This document shows positions 1 to 9,670 of a stretch of 64,000 bases of DNA, one piece after another (positions within the stretch are counted from its first letter, which is position 1; every line of letters starts with the position of its first letter). A program made the translations under genes and the position numbers. Under the pieces are notes generated by a model that saw only the letters and a list, made by a program, of their open reading frames with translations, had not been told where the DNA came from and did no database searches. The DNA is from Cryptomeria japonica (taxonomy: Eukaryota > Streptophyta > Pinopsida > Cupressales > Cupressaceae). Location of the stretch: positions 139,950,747 to 140,014,746 of the forward strand of contig NC_081412.1 in assembly GCF_030272615.1 (NCBI RefSeq). The letters run 5' to 3'.

Positions 1-184
1 GATTGCTGCTCCACTACTGAAGATTGTTGCTTTGGGAAGGAAATTCACATGAGATGGGGAATCATTGGTCTTTGCCTTGATTGCAGATCAAGCTCGCACC
101 CTTCCTAGAGGAAGATCGCTTGCAAAGGATTGGATTCCCTTCTTGGTAAAGAAGATCACTGCTGTTAGGAGAATTATTCGCATG

Positions 185-217
185 AGATGGTTGATCAAAT
201 GCAATGATCAACCATCT
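185..217. repeat. Perfect 13-bp inverted repeat with 7-nt loop
   Basis: The arms are agatggttgatca (185-197) and tgatcaaccatct (205-217), with loop aatgcaa. The repeat abuts the minus-strand TATA-like box and covers the expected transcription start of the outer LTR. A transcript from that promoter would begin within or just after this hairpin. Confidence 0.8.
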
Positions 218-224
218 TAAATAG
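217..224 (-). promoter_or_regulatory. TATA-like box of the outer LTR
   Basis: On the minus strand the sequence reads CCTATTTAAG. It lies downstream of the reiterated U3-type motif and just upstream of a perfect hairpin. The assignment is by position and sequence only; no transcript evidence is available. Confidence 0.4.
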
Positions 225-479
225 GCGTTGATCTTAGAGAGGCATGTCCCTTGGTATTTTGAATTTCAATAAGGCCGACTTGCCCTTGTGTCTTTTTATT
301 TAATGGTTAACAAATTTCGAATTATAAGGTGAAAGGCCGACTTGACTCTTGGTTTTTATTTTAGATTTGAATTGGAATTGTAACAATCATGATTAAATTG
401 AAACGTCTAACTCCAAAGTCGGTCTCCTTTCTTGATTCGGCACCAAACTTATCCTCTTCTCTTGCCGTGGATTTGGAAG

Positions 480-1020
480 GGTGAGGCATGTGTCACGGAT
501 GTCGATGGGTCAGGCATGTGCCGTGGTTTTTTGGATGGTGAGGAAGGTGATTAGGGATTTGGGAGGACAAGGAATGGGTTGGGGATCTTCGATGATGAGG
601 CATGTTCCCAAGGAATGGTCGGGTTTTTGAGGTGATGAGGAACATGTCATGGTTTTGAGTGTGTAAGGAAGGTGATTGGGGCTTTTGAGGTGTAAGGAAG
701 GTGTCGGACTTTTGAAGGCATGAGGAACATTGCCATGAATGTGCCATGGATAAGGATGGGTAAGGGATGTGGTTAAGGAATGCCGCGGATTTAGAGGAGC
801 TAGGAACATTATTGAGACTTGATCGGGGATTTTGAGGTGTAAAGCATGTGCATATTTTGCTGTTATTCTCTTTCAATTATCTGAGTTCCTCATTCGGCTT
901 TCCTCAAAACATTTCATCATGATTCATCAAGGTAATCACATCAAGCCTTCAAAAATTTCAATTCATATTGCAATGTCGAGCTTTTGAGGCAGTGAGGAAT
1001 GTTCCGAACTTCTTGTCAGG
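480..1020. repeat. Degenerate ~35-40 bp reiterated motif in the outer LTR
   Basis: Units of the type 'ttttgaggtgtgaggaacatgtc' recur about a dozen times with variable spacing and substitutions. The same units reappear on the other side of the nested LTR, around 7860-7960, which supports the two flanks being one original sequence. A proline/histidine-rich reading frame through this array is an artefact of the repeat. Confidence 0.7.
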
Positions 1021-1027
1021 CTTTTGA

Positions 1028-1032
1028 GGTAG
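1028..1032. repeat. Target-site duplication GGTAG, left copy
   Basis: This is identical to the five bases at 7715-7719 on the other side of the solo LTR. A perfect 5-bp duplication is what Ty3/gypsy and Ty1/copia integrases normally leave. Confidence 0.9.
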
Positions 1033-2093
1033 TGTTGACGTGTATTTTGTACACAATCATACACAGAATAAAATACCCAAGGGTACCTTATCCTCTCTTG
1101 AATAAAATCTCTAACTGCTGAAGATATCGCAAGAAGGATCAGTTAGGGTGACTTCAATGTTCTTTTAAGTAGGGTCTCTACGTGTGGATAAGCACCAGTG
1201 GTCGTTGTGATTGCTGTGTCATCAAGGGGCGTTACGTTTCCGAAATGTAGGAACAAGATTTCCTAATACAAATGAATTCCAAAAAAAGATCAAAAGAGTA
1301 GGGCTTGCAAGGGATCTAGTCTAATCTAACCCTAAGAATGACTCAATGTGGACGAGACTTGGCAAGATTCTACCAACTTCAAAATTGCCATAAAATAACA
1401 ACTCAATTGAAATTGATGCGATCTTCTAAGGTAACAAATGATTTTTCAATTCATCAAGGATCATAGACACTACCACAAAGGCACATATCCAAGATACAAT
1501 AATGATTGAAGGTTTAAGTGATTCAAGTTTATCCAGTTGACCACGCAAGGCGTTCCTACAATCAGCAAGAAGCTAGTGGTTTGGAGAGTGAATCTCACCG
1601 ACGATCAAGTCCAACACTTTATCCTTCAAACTAAAATACTACTTTGATTGAGAATGATTCAAGAAAGTGAACAACCATGAAGATAACCATAAGAATTGCA
1701 ATAAAACACCATAACTTCAATATTCTATTGATCTCAAAGCCATCATGAACAACAATTGTTTGAAATTCCTTCCTCAAAGCTCAATCTTGCTACAAATCAA
1801 ATTGCTAATCTCTAATATCTCTCTAATTCTCTAATTTCTCCTTAATCTCTAGTTTTTCTCGTTGTAGTTACAAAATGAAAAGAAATGAGGGTATATATAG
1901 CATCCTCAATTACAATGAACGGTCCAGATCAAAAAGAAGATCAATGGCCAAGATTATGACACCTAAACCCTAATTAGGGTTTTATTACAAAAGTTCCCCT
2001 TTTATTGCACAACATTAAATGCATAGCCAAATATTAAATTTGGCACAAAAATCTAGGAGACATAGACCAATGACAATTAAGGTGCCACATCAT

Positions 2094-5000
2094 CTATAAC
2101 AACCTCTCATCTAGAATCTTATTCCCTTTCCAATGCTCCTTTTTGGCATATGCAATGAATCTAGACACGATTCCTTCGATCTCAGCAATTGGAATCTCGG
2201 GAAGATTCTTCATTCGTTCTTCTAAGTGGATGACCTGATCAAATGCCTTGAGAAGAGCAGCATCCCATTCAGGTTCAAGTTCCTTGGTCTTCTCAATCAG
2301 GAGCATGGTGGCAAACATCTGATCTCGTTGCTCATTTGTAATAACATTCTCATCTTTGCAAAAGATGACCTTGACTCTATCCTCTAATTCTTGCAAATCC
2401 ACATCTGTCTCAACTTCGATCCTCCTGCCAAGAATAGTATGTAGTACCTCAAACACTTTGTCCTGGATCGGGTGGATAACCTCCTCAACATGATTGCATC
2501 TGGTACTGATGTCCTCGAAGAGAACTTCCTTCATCTGGAGTAAAGTCGACCACTGAAGTAAACTATGAGGTCCTCCATCCATTATCTTTTCTTGCACTAG
2601 GACCTTCCTTGATGTTTGTCTGATTACTTGCAAGACAGGAATGATAACATCCTTAGTATGAGCAAAAGCAGCTACAGTTATCATCAAGTTGTGGATGACC
2701 TCAAGAACTTGAATAGCTCGGTGAATGGTCTGCATCATCCTTGTTGCAAATTCAATAGCAACTGTATGGGATTTGTCAATCCACGAGCTCATAAGCTGAA
2801 CCAAACTCCTTACTCTCTCTGCCTCGCCAACTGATTCAAGGGGAAGTGCCTGTGTAGGGGATACTGCTGGATCCTGACGTCTCAAAGGCTGATTGAGATG
2901 GCTAAAGTAGCCTCTCCAAGCACTGACCTCCCGCTCAAGCTTTCTATTCTTCTCCATTTCTTCTCTAAGCTTGTCCTTAAGTGCCTCAAATGAATCAGTG
3001 GCATCATCCAACGTCTGCTCGGCTGTGGGTGGACCAAGCTCAAATGTCTCTACATCATATTCCTCTGGGAGGATCTCACCTTCATACTTGTCTACTGCCG
3101 GTGTAGCTATCTGCAATTTCCTAGATCCTGTCTCATCTCTGATTATCTTGGACATCTTAGTAGCCTTCCTCTTCTCTGTCATCTTTTGAGAATTTCCAAC
3201 AAGGCTCTCTAAATCAATCACACTGTCTTCGTCCTCGATCACAATCACCCTTGTAAGTCTTTCATTTAACCAATCTGGAATGGCAGATCTTGTTTCTCTA
3301 ACCTGTATCTCATTAGGCAATGTTTCTTCTTCTCTGAGAGGAGATGTTACTTCATTATCTTCCTTATCTTCATGTAGTTCATTAGCTTGGAGAGACCCAC
3401 TTGGTGACCTTCGAGGTGCCTGTCCTTCTTTATCGTTCTGTACCATTGATTCCATAGACTCCTCTATCTCAAGTGTCCTCTTCTCAGGTCGAGAAGATGT
3501 GCCGGATGAACAATCTCGGTTGGCCTCTTGCTTCTTCTTGGAAGATTCTCTTTTCTCAGATCTCTCTTTCCTCTTCGAGCCTCTTGGATGGGGATTGCCC
3601 TCACTTACGCTTCGAAGGTTGCCTTCGCTTGCATTTCTGGGATTAGGATTACCCTCACTTACACTTGCTCCTCCTTCAACTGGTTTCTCTTCCAAAGTGA
3701 AAGTCATAGATATGCCTTGCTCTCTCAACTTCTGATGCTGCACATCAACCCATCTGCGAGTACAAGACAAGACTGGAGCCATCAAAGCATCTAGATCCAC
3801 AACCTCGGGTTCATTCCAATCTAGCCTCACTGATTTGCTTTCTCGATCATAAGATGATTGGAGATGTCTGCCACTGTCCTGAGCTTGGTCGGCCACTCTG
3901 TAAATCTTGCATTTCCTGATGAAGTCTAAAGGCAATCTAGAATGCATCTTTCTTTTCACTTCAAGGTCATCCAAGAGATTCATCACAAAGTCCTCTATCT
4001 GAAACTCATGCTTATACTTTCTTCCAACTGTCTCCTCTATATACCCATATGGATCAAAGCTCTCTCTCAAGGCAAAGAATGAAAATGAATATAAAGCTAA
4101 CTCCTTCTCTGCATCATCCATGGCTAGAGCATTAGGACATACCTCAATTGAATTCCCCAATATGATAGGCACAGGAACTCCATTTCCATGTCTGTGTCTG
4201 AATGCTTTCACATAAGCTGCCAACTGTCTTGTTACCTCAAGTAACACTATTCTGTCTGTCGGATATCTTGGCAACATGTAGGGAGGTGAAGGACATCCAT
4301 GAACTCTAATATATGTAAACTTCTGGAATTGGATAAACCATGCACCGTACCTCTTCACAAGCTCTTGCGCATCCTGAGATAGCCGATTGTGAATCCCGCC
4401 TTGCAATATCCTGGTGATGTTCATCGTGAATGTATCATTGACTAACTTGTAGTTGCTTCCTGGCGGATGATGCAAGTGAACATAGGAATCACAAACTCTG
4501 ACCTCGCCAGGTCCTCTTCCAATCACTCCTCGGTGAGGTAGCCCTGCATACTCAAAGCTCCTGATCAAGGCATATATGATGTATGAACTCATGTGGAAAG
4601 ACTTGGTAGCCTTCAATCTCCTTAACTGTACATCCAAACAATGGCTAATCATTCTAGCCCAATGGATTGTTCCTTTTCCCTGAACTATCACTTGGATGAA
4701 GTAGAACATCCACTTCTCAAAATAGAAGGCTTGAGGAGCCCCTGTAACTCGGTTGAGTAATGTTATCAAATCTCTGTACTCCTCCTGGAAGTCGATCCTA
4801 TGTGGTGTGTTCGGAATTTTGCTCAGGCGAGGACGACTCTTGAGTAACCAATTCTTGTTGATGATGCTTAGGCAAGTGTTTGGATCATCTTCGTACATGG
4901 ACCTGGCTCCTTCTAAGCTTTTATAAATCATATCTTTATGTTCTGGCAAGTGAAGAGCTTCACCGATGGCTTCCTCTGAAAGATAAGCAAAAGTGTCTCC

Positions 5001-5312
5001 TTCCTTGGACACTATCGATTTGGACTGTGGATCATAATGGCGAGCACACTCGATCATCAACTCATGGCACTGGATTGCTGGAGGGAAGCCGGCCGCCTTG
5101 ATAATGCCACTTTCAATTATCCTCCTTGCGACAGGTGATGGCTTGCCAATGTAAGGGACCTCTCGAAACTTCTTCACACTGAAGTTTCCCAAGTTGGTAT
5201 CTCCAATGTTGCTCCACTTCGACACGATCTTGGTCTCCAATTCTTCGTTCTTCTGATCTTCCTTCATGAGAGCTGGACGACTGGTGGATGCTCCCACCTT
5301 TGGGGTCGCCAT
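2094..5312 (-). CDS. Intact LTR-encoded ORF, 1072 aa, unknown function
   Basis: I do not recognise a named domain. The ATG at 5312 (MATPKVGAS) is chosen because its context is strong (acaATGG) and it follows a possible splice acceptor (tgttgtgtag); an open frame extends 15 codons upstream. Residues about 50-480 form a conserved block, with landmarks ELMIECARHYDP, FYFEKWMFYFIQ, HWARMISHCL, FHMSSYIIYALI, MLPRYPTDRIVLLE and FDPYG. All have counterparts in the broken ORFs at 36482 and 50355. Residues 545-700 are a charged linker with SEGN repeats and a basic KRKERSEKRESSKKK cluster that could be a nuclear signal. Residues 770-800 look like a coiled coil, and the rest is predicted helical. I see no RT, protease, integrase, zinc knuckle or clear membrane segment. 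The block layout is loosely like plant-mobile-domain or 'putative plant transposon' proteins, but this is a guess. The uninterrupted frame is striking beside the heavy decay of nearby elements. Confidence 0.85.
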   Translation of the reverse strand: MATPKVGASTSRPALMKEDQKNEELETKIVSKWSNIGDTNLGNFSVKKFREVPYIGKPSPVARRIIESGIIKAAGFPPAIQCHELMIECARHYDPQSKSIVSKEGDTFAYLSEEAIGEALHLPEHKDMIYKSLEGARSMYEDDPNTCLSIINKNWLLKSRPRLSKIPNTPHRIDFQEEYRDLITLLNRVTGAPQAFYFEKWMFYFIQVIVQGKGTIHWARMISHCLDVQLRRLKATKSFHMSSYIIYALIRSFEYAGLPHRGVIGRGPGEVRVCDSYVHLHHPPGSNYKLVNDTFTMNITRILQGGIHNRLSQDAQELVKRYGAWFIQFQKFTYIRVHGCPSPPYMLPRYPTDRIVLLEVTRQLAAYVKAFRHRHGNGVPVPIILGNSIEVCPNALAMDDAEKELALYSFSFFALRESFDPYGYIEETVGRKYKHEFQIEDFVMNLLDDLEVKRKMHSRLPLDFIRKCKIYRVADQAQDSGRHLQSSYDRESKSVRLDWNEPEVVDLDALMAPVLSCTRRWVDVQHQKLREQGISMTFTLEEKPVEGGASVSEGNPNPRNASEGNLRSVSEGNPHPRGSKRKERSEKRESSKKKQEANRDCSSGTSSRPEKRTLEIEESMESMVQNDKEGQAPRRSPSGSLQANELHEDKEDNEVTSPLREEETLPNEIQVRETRSAIPDWLNERLTRVIVIEDEDSVIDLESLVGNSQKMTEKRKATKMSKIIRDETGSRKLQIATPAVDKYEGEILPEEYDVETFELGPPTAEQTLDDATDSFEALKDKLREEMEKNRKLEREVSAWRGYFSHLNQPLRRQDPAVSPTQALPLESVGEAERVRSLVQLMSSWIDKSHTVAIEFATRMMQTIHRAIQVLEVIHNLMITVAAFAHTKDVIIPVLQVIRQTSRKVLVQEKIMDGGPHSLLQWSTLLQMKEVLFEDISTRCNHVEEVIHPIQDKVFEVLHTILGRRIEVETDVDLQELEDRVKVIFCKDENVITNEQRDQMFATMLLIEKTKELEPEWDAALLKAFDQVIHLEERMKNLPEIPIAEIEGIVSRFIAYAKKEHWKGNKILDERLL

Positions 5313-5813
5313 TGTAACACCTACACAACATTTCATAATAAGAAATAGATTTTGCAATGTATAAATATAGATTAGATTAGAGATTGAATTTAGGAAACTT
5401 CATGATAAGTCTTTGAGTTATCATTTCCTAAATTCGATTGAGCTACAGGAAATTCAAAATTTCAAAATTCAAAATTTAGATTAAGACTATGACGATCAAA
5501 ATTCAAAATTAGACAAAAAAAGACTTCGCCATACCTCACTTGAGAGCTAACTCTAAAAAGATGCAAAAAATATGAAATTCGCCTAGGCAAAAAGGAAATT
5601 TGAAGTCTCAATGCGATCCTCCTCTAGCAAAGGCGCCTTCCTTGTCAACTTCGCCAACTTTTGGGGTCTTCAACGTCTTGATGGCAAATTCGCTCCACTT
5701 GCAACAAAATTCGCACTCCTTTCTTGATGATATTTCGCACTTTCTCCTATTGCTCTCCAAAATCGCATGCAACAATTATTGAATGATGATTTGAAATGAG
5801 ATATCATACCCCC

Positions 5814-5821
5814 TTTATATA
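5814..5821 (-). promoter_or_regulatory. TATA box of the solo LTR, driving the 1072-aa ORF
   Basis: On the minus strand the sequence reads TTATATAAAGGGGG, a strong plant TATA box. It lies about 500 bp upstream of the ORF start and downstream of the stem-loop array. The leader after it may contain an intron ending at the tgttgtgtag just before the ATG. Confidence 0.7.
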
Positions 5822-6148
5822 AGCACTTACCTCCTTAATTACCTCAAGGCCGACTTTTGGAAATAAGGCAAAATAAAAACAAATTTTAAATAAAAATCAA
5901 GGCCGACTTTTTTAAAATATGGAAAATAAAACCCAAGCGCCCCAATTTATTTATTTAAAATAATAATTAATTAATTTAATGCCTTCGTATTTAATAGTTT
6001 CGATTTTTAAAGGCAAAATTAATTAATTAAATTTCTTGTGCGCACTTATTAAATGCCCATTTTATCGAAATTTAGCATTTGAAATAATTTGAAAATGATG
6101 TTAGCGCCAAAACATGGGAGATGTAAGGGGTACAAACCACATCGCTTT

Positions 6149-7258
6149 GGTCCCTGGGAGAGGGACAGGAGCGATCTAGCATTTTAGCTTAAATTTGTCG
6201 CCTTTTACGTTCAAAACCACTTCCCCTACATTGAAACTGGCATCTTCATTGGGAATCTCGAGCTTGATCTATTCAATTTTGTAGATGAATGCCTCTTAAG
6301 ATCATTATCGCCCTGGTCCCTTGGTCTGGATTCATAAAAAATCGGAAGGGAAGGCAAAATAACTAAGATTTCGCCCTGGTCCTTGACTGAAGGACAGGAG
6401 CGAACTTGCATTTGTAGGCTCAATCATTCTTTGCCAATACTTAAAACTATCTTCAACGGATCCGCCATGCTCCCCTTCACTCATCCTTGACATGGAATTT
6501 GCTTCATCTTGGCGAGAAACTTGTCTAAGGAAGAAATCTCTCTGGTCCCTGGGAGAGGGACAGGAGCGAACTTGGGCATTTCCATCACTTTTGCGGTCTT
6601 TGACACTTTACTTTCTCTTCGAGGCGTTCCAAACATCATTGCCCCCTTGTACCTTTCAAATCACGAAATCGTTCAAATCTTTCAAGGACAAGGCAATTTT
6701 GGATTTCAAGCTCCGGTCCTTCAGTGAGGGACAGGAGCGATTTGTCTTCATAGCATGTTTCCTTGTTTGCAAATTTCTTCAAATTATATTCAATGGACAA
6801 AAGATGTCCTCCTTTACCTCTTCCAATCCAAAAATCGCCTTAGTCCTGCAAGGACAGTTGAATTTTAAGAAACAAGCTCCTGTCCTTCAGTGAGGGACAG
6901 GAGCGATTTTTGTCCTTGAGGGCAAAAGTTCAACTTTTTATTGCAAACGACTCAATCCTGGCGCTCTATCATGTTGATTTCACCTTCCATTACGTCCTTG
7001 ACGCTTCAATTTGATCAAAATGAGGTCAAAATGGTCTAAGTGAGTCATTTCGCCTTGGTCCTTGACTGAAGGACAGGAGCGATTTGGCCTAAAACTCCAA
7101 AAATTTGCCATTTTCGAATCTCAAACTCTTTCAAAACCTCCAATTCGTGTTCAACTGTATCTCCTAGCGACCCTGTACAAGATAAATGAAATAAATTAAT
7201 AACCAAGATGCCTAAAATATCATTTTCGCCCTGGTCCCTGGCTGAGGGACAGGAGCGA
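6149..7258. repeat. Array of at least seven GC-rich stem-loops in the solo-LTR U3
   Basis: The core reads ggtccctg(n)5agggacaggagcga and variants, at about 6149, 6379, 6543, 6715, 6881, 7057 and 7233, with a half unit near 6313 and a partial one near 6843. The arms are complementary: in element orientation TCGCTCCTGTCCCT pairs with AGGGACCAGGGCGA. The sequence between cores is AT-richer and poorly conserved, so the stem-loops themselves are what is kept. Spacing is irregular, about 110-230 bp. Confidence 0.9.
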
Positions 7259-7714
7259 TTTTACTTCTATAGGCTAAAATACCAAGATTTTAGGACTTCA
7301 GTCACTTCACAAGGCAAGATTAGGCCATTTCCAATGCCTGGGATCAATTATCAAAATTTCCAAAATTTGGTCAAAATCACTCAAACAAAATTCACAATTC
7401 CATCATCAACACTTAGGCAAAAATTCGGACTTGCATTCAAAATTCCGACTGAACCTAGACAGACTTACTTGACCCCTTGACAATTCACCTTACTTCAAAA
7501 TTGCATCTTACAAGAGGAAGCTCAATAGTCTCTTCAAAAAATTGGACTGGATTCTGGCTTGAAAACATCAAAACGGAAACCCTAAGGCTTAACCCTAATC
7601 CAGACGACTGACTCACCTACTCAAAACCCTAAAAGCAGAGAGAGAAACAGGCAAAACCGAGCAAAAAGAGGGGGTCCCCATTTTAATGGGGCGATGTGTG
7701 AAATGGTCACAACA

Positions 7715-7719
7715 GGTAG
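7715..7719. repeat. Target-site duplication GGTAG, right copy
   Basis: This matches 1028-1032. Beyond it, the outer sequence 'taaggaatgtc' continues the same reiterated motif that stops at 1032, confirming that this was one sequence before insertion. Confidence 0.9.
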
Positions 7720-8373
7720 TAAGGAATGTCTTTCACTTGTACTCCTCCAAATCATGTTTTCTTCAATCACCTTTACTCTTTCACCAACTTCCTCACCTGC
7801 TTGAGCAAACATCGATATTGTTCCTTCCCTTTCAAGTCATGGATCATAAGGACAAAATGATTATCTTCCTACCTTGGCGTGGATTTGGGTGCACGAGGAA
7901 TGTCTTGCCTAGGAACATCGTGGATTTGGAGGCATGAGGAATGTCATAGATTTGGAGCAGTCAGGCATATTTCCCACTTTGGCCAGATTTACAAATTTGA
8001 ATGTAGCGTATCATTTTGCCCTCAATAAAATATTGCTCCTCATTCAATCATTCCAAGTCAAAATTTGAGCATGTTCAATGCTTCATCTTTAGATGATTAT
8101 TCTCTTCTCCTTGATTATTCTTGACTTCCAAGTTCTGGCCTAAGGGTATCCACTTGCTTGACATCTTGAACTGATTTAAGGCTATCTTATGAGACATCAT
8201 CCGATGATTAACTTTGATTTCTATTCATCACTCAAACTTTTGAGAGCTGCTATGACTTCATTCTAACCAAAAGAGAGACTATACCGCTGCTAAACCACCT
8301 GAGATCTTAAAAGCTACTGGCAAAAGAGGGGGTCCCCATTTGGGATGAGATGATGTGTGAAAGGGTCACAACA

Positions 8374-9670
8374 GCCACCACCTTTGCTTCATTTTCTTTG
8401 TTTTTATACCTACAGAGAAAGATCCTCCTTGTAGAAAATTAGTTGAATTAGAAGTGCCACCACCCTTACTCCTGCTGGGTCTGGATTGCCCCTTGCCTCT
8501 TTGTTAAAATCCAGCCTTGAGTATCCAAAGTGCAGAGTGCAGACAAGTCCACACACTGTTTTTCTACCATTCAGTGACGTTTAAATGAATGAGAGCACCG
8601 TTCAAGGAACATTTTCCATTTTGCTTGTATGTATTTAATAATTGCAGCATAATTTTTTATACACTGTGTTCAATAAAATCATTTAGAGAGTGAAATTGCA
8701 GATGGATATACAGAATTTTTTAGTTAATAAAATAATAAAAAACTGATAGGGATGATCTTGGGGAATTATAACCTTCCTAGTGAAAATTATATTAAATGGA
8801 CTTGATCGCATAGCAAATATGAATCACCCTAGAAAATGTCTCGTACTAGAAGATGGCTTGAGTAACATTACTTACTGAAAATCTCTTAGTTCTTGAACAA
8901 GTCAACTTTCAGATTCATCAACTGCACAGTTAACAAAAAATTTGTAATTGGACTTCACATCTCATTTTATGTCAGATTAGCCAGAAACTCCTTTGTACCT
9001 CCCTGCATACGTGTATCCCTGTATCCGAAACAGCCCAGATACACATCAGATGCTATACCCACGTTTGCCTAAAAAACCTTGATTTTCCAATCGTGCTGCA
9101 ATCTATGTGATTTGATTTTTTTAAAATTTGGTGTAAATCTTCCTAAATTTAATCTTAAAAACCTTAATGCATTTAAAAAAACAAGAATTGGTTAAACAAA
9201 ACCTACACCAAATGAGAAAGACAAATGAAATTTTTTCTATTTCAATGACCTATTTTTTGGGCTATCTTTCAACGCAACTCTACTTTTTTTGCATCTTTTA
9301 AATTGTTAAATTAACTTATAATTATTTATGTAGCAATTATGTGTCTATATTGCTTTTGAAGTAATTAAAATCTCCTCTAATAACTTAGAAAATTGTGTTA
9401 AATATATGTGTATTTGTTTTTTATGAATGTTGTATCCAGCCATATCCATATTGGGGGTCCTAAAAAATGGCCGTATCCGTATCCGTATCCATGCAACTTT
9501 GTTTTATGTAAGTTTAGTCTCCATAAAATAGAGTTTAAAGTAAACTAATCCAAAAAATCAGTCTATATCTCCATCTGGAGGTATTTTACTTGTGATGCTT
9601 GTAATGTAAAAGATGTTTTTTGTTTGTTGTATATAGTTATGATTATTGAAGTTGATTTGTTTTGGTTCAG
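8374..9670. other. Probable intron/intergenic DNA upstream of the WD40 exon
   Basis: No open frame of note. The sequence is AT-rich and contains gtatcc reiterations near 9003-9025 and 9428-9495, perhaps the two ends of a small decayed element. It ends in a pyrimidine-rich stretch and 'ttttggttcag', a good splice acceptor for the following exon. Confidence 0.4.

Larger units (their letters stand above)
1033..7714 (-). mobile_element. Complete 6.68 kb solo LTR carrying an ORF
   Basis: On the minus strand it starts TGTTGTGACCATTTCACACA at 7714 and ends TACACGTCAACA at 1033, giving canonical TG...CA ends. It is flanked by identical GGTAG copies at 1028-1032 and 7715-7719. There is no primer-binding site, polypurine tract, gag or pol, so it is a solo LTR left by recombination between two LTRs. 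In element orientation it contains a U3 array of stem-loops (7258-6149), a TATA box (5821-5814), a leader, a 1072-codon ORF (5312-2094) and a tail of about 1.06 kb. At 6682 bp it is very long for an LTR. The gypsy LTRs at 35073 and 48908 have the same internal order but different sequence outside the ORF. Confidence 0.9.
1..8373 (-). mobile_element. Partial giant LTR, truncated by the window edge and split by a nested solo LTR
   Basis: Read on the minus strand, the right end (8373) begins TGTTGTGACCCTTTCACACA, nearly the same as the start of the nested LTR at 7714. Both are followed by a TGGGGACCCCCTCTTTT block. The two outer pieces (1-1032 and 7715-8373) join cleanly once the nested LTR and one GGTAG copy are removed, and both contain the same degenerate motif built on 'ggcatgaggaatgt'. 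A TATA-like box (217-224) lies downstream of this motif array, so the order U3 array then promoter is the same as in the other giant LTRs here. The rest of the LTR, including any ORF, lies left of the window. The call rests on the shared terminus and architecture, since no second LTR copy is visible. Confidence 0.6.

Noticed and set aside
493-876. Pro/His/Ser-rich open frames on the minus strand
   Set aside because: They lie entirely within the reiterated motif array of the outer LTR, and two frames are open at once, as expected from a repeat; no domain.
3280-3735. Ser/Leu-rich plus-strand ORF of 151 codons
   Set aside because: Antisense shadow of the charged, SEGN-repeat linker of the 1072-aa ORF.
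2094-5312. The 1072-aa ORF as an ordinary host gene or as an env-like gene
   Set aside because: It lies inside a solo LTR with a perfect target duplication and has homologues in LTRs of another element, so it is element-encoded. No signal peptide or clear membrane segment supports an env role.
8374-8510. Possible small exon after 'tttttatacctacag'
   Set aside because: The open stretch is short, stops quickly in all frames and shows no WD40 or other recognisable motif.
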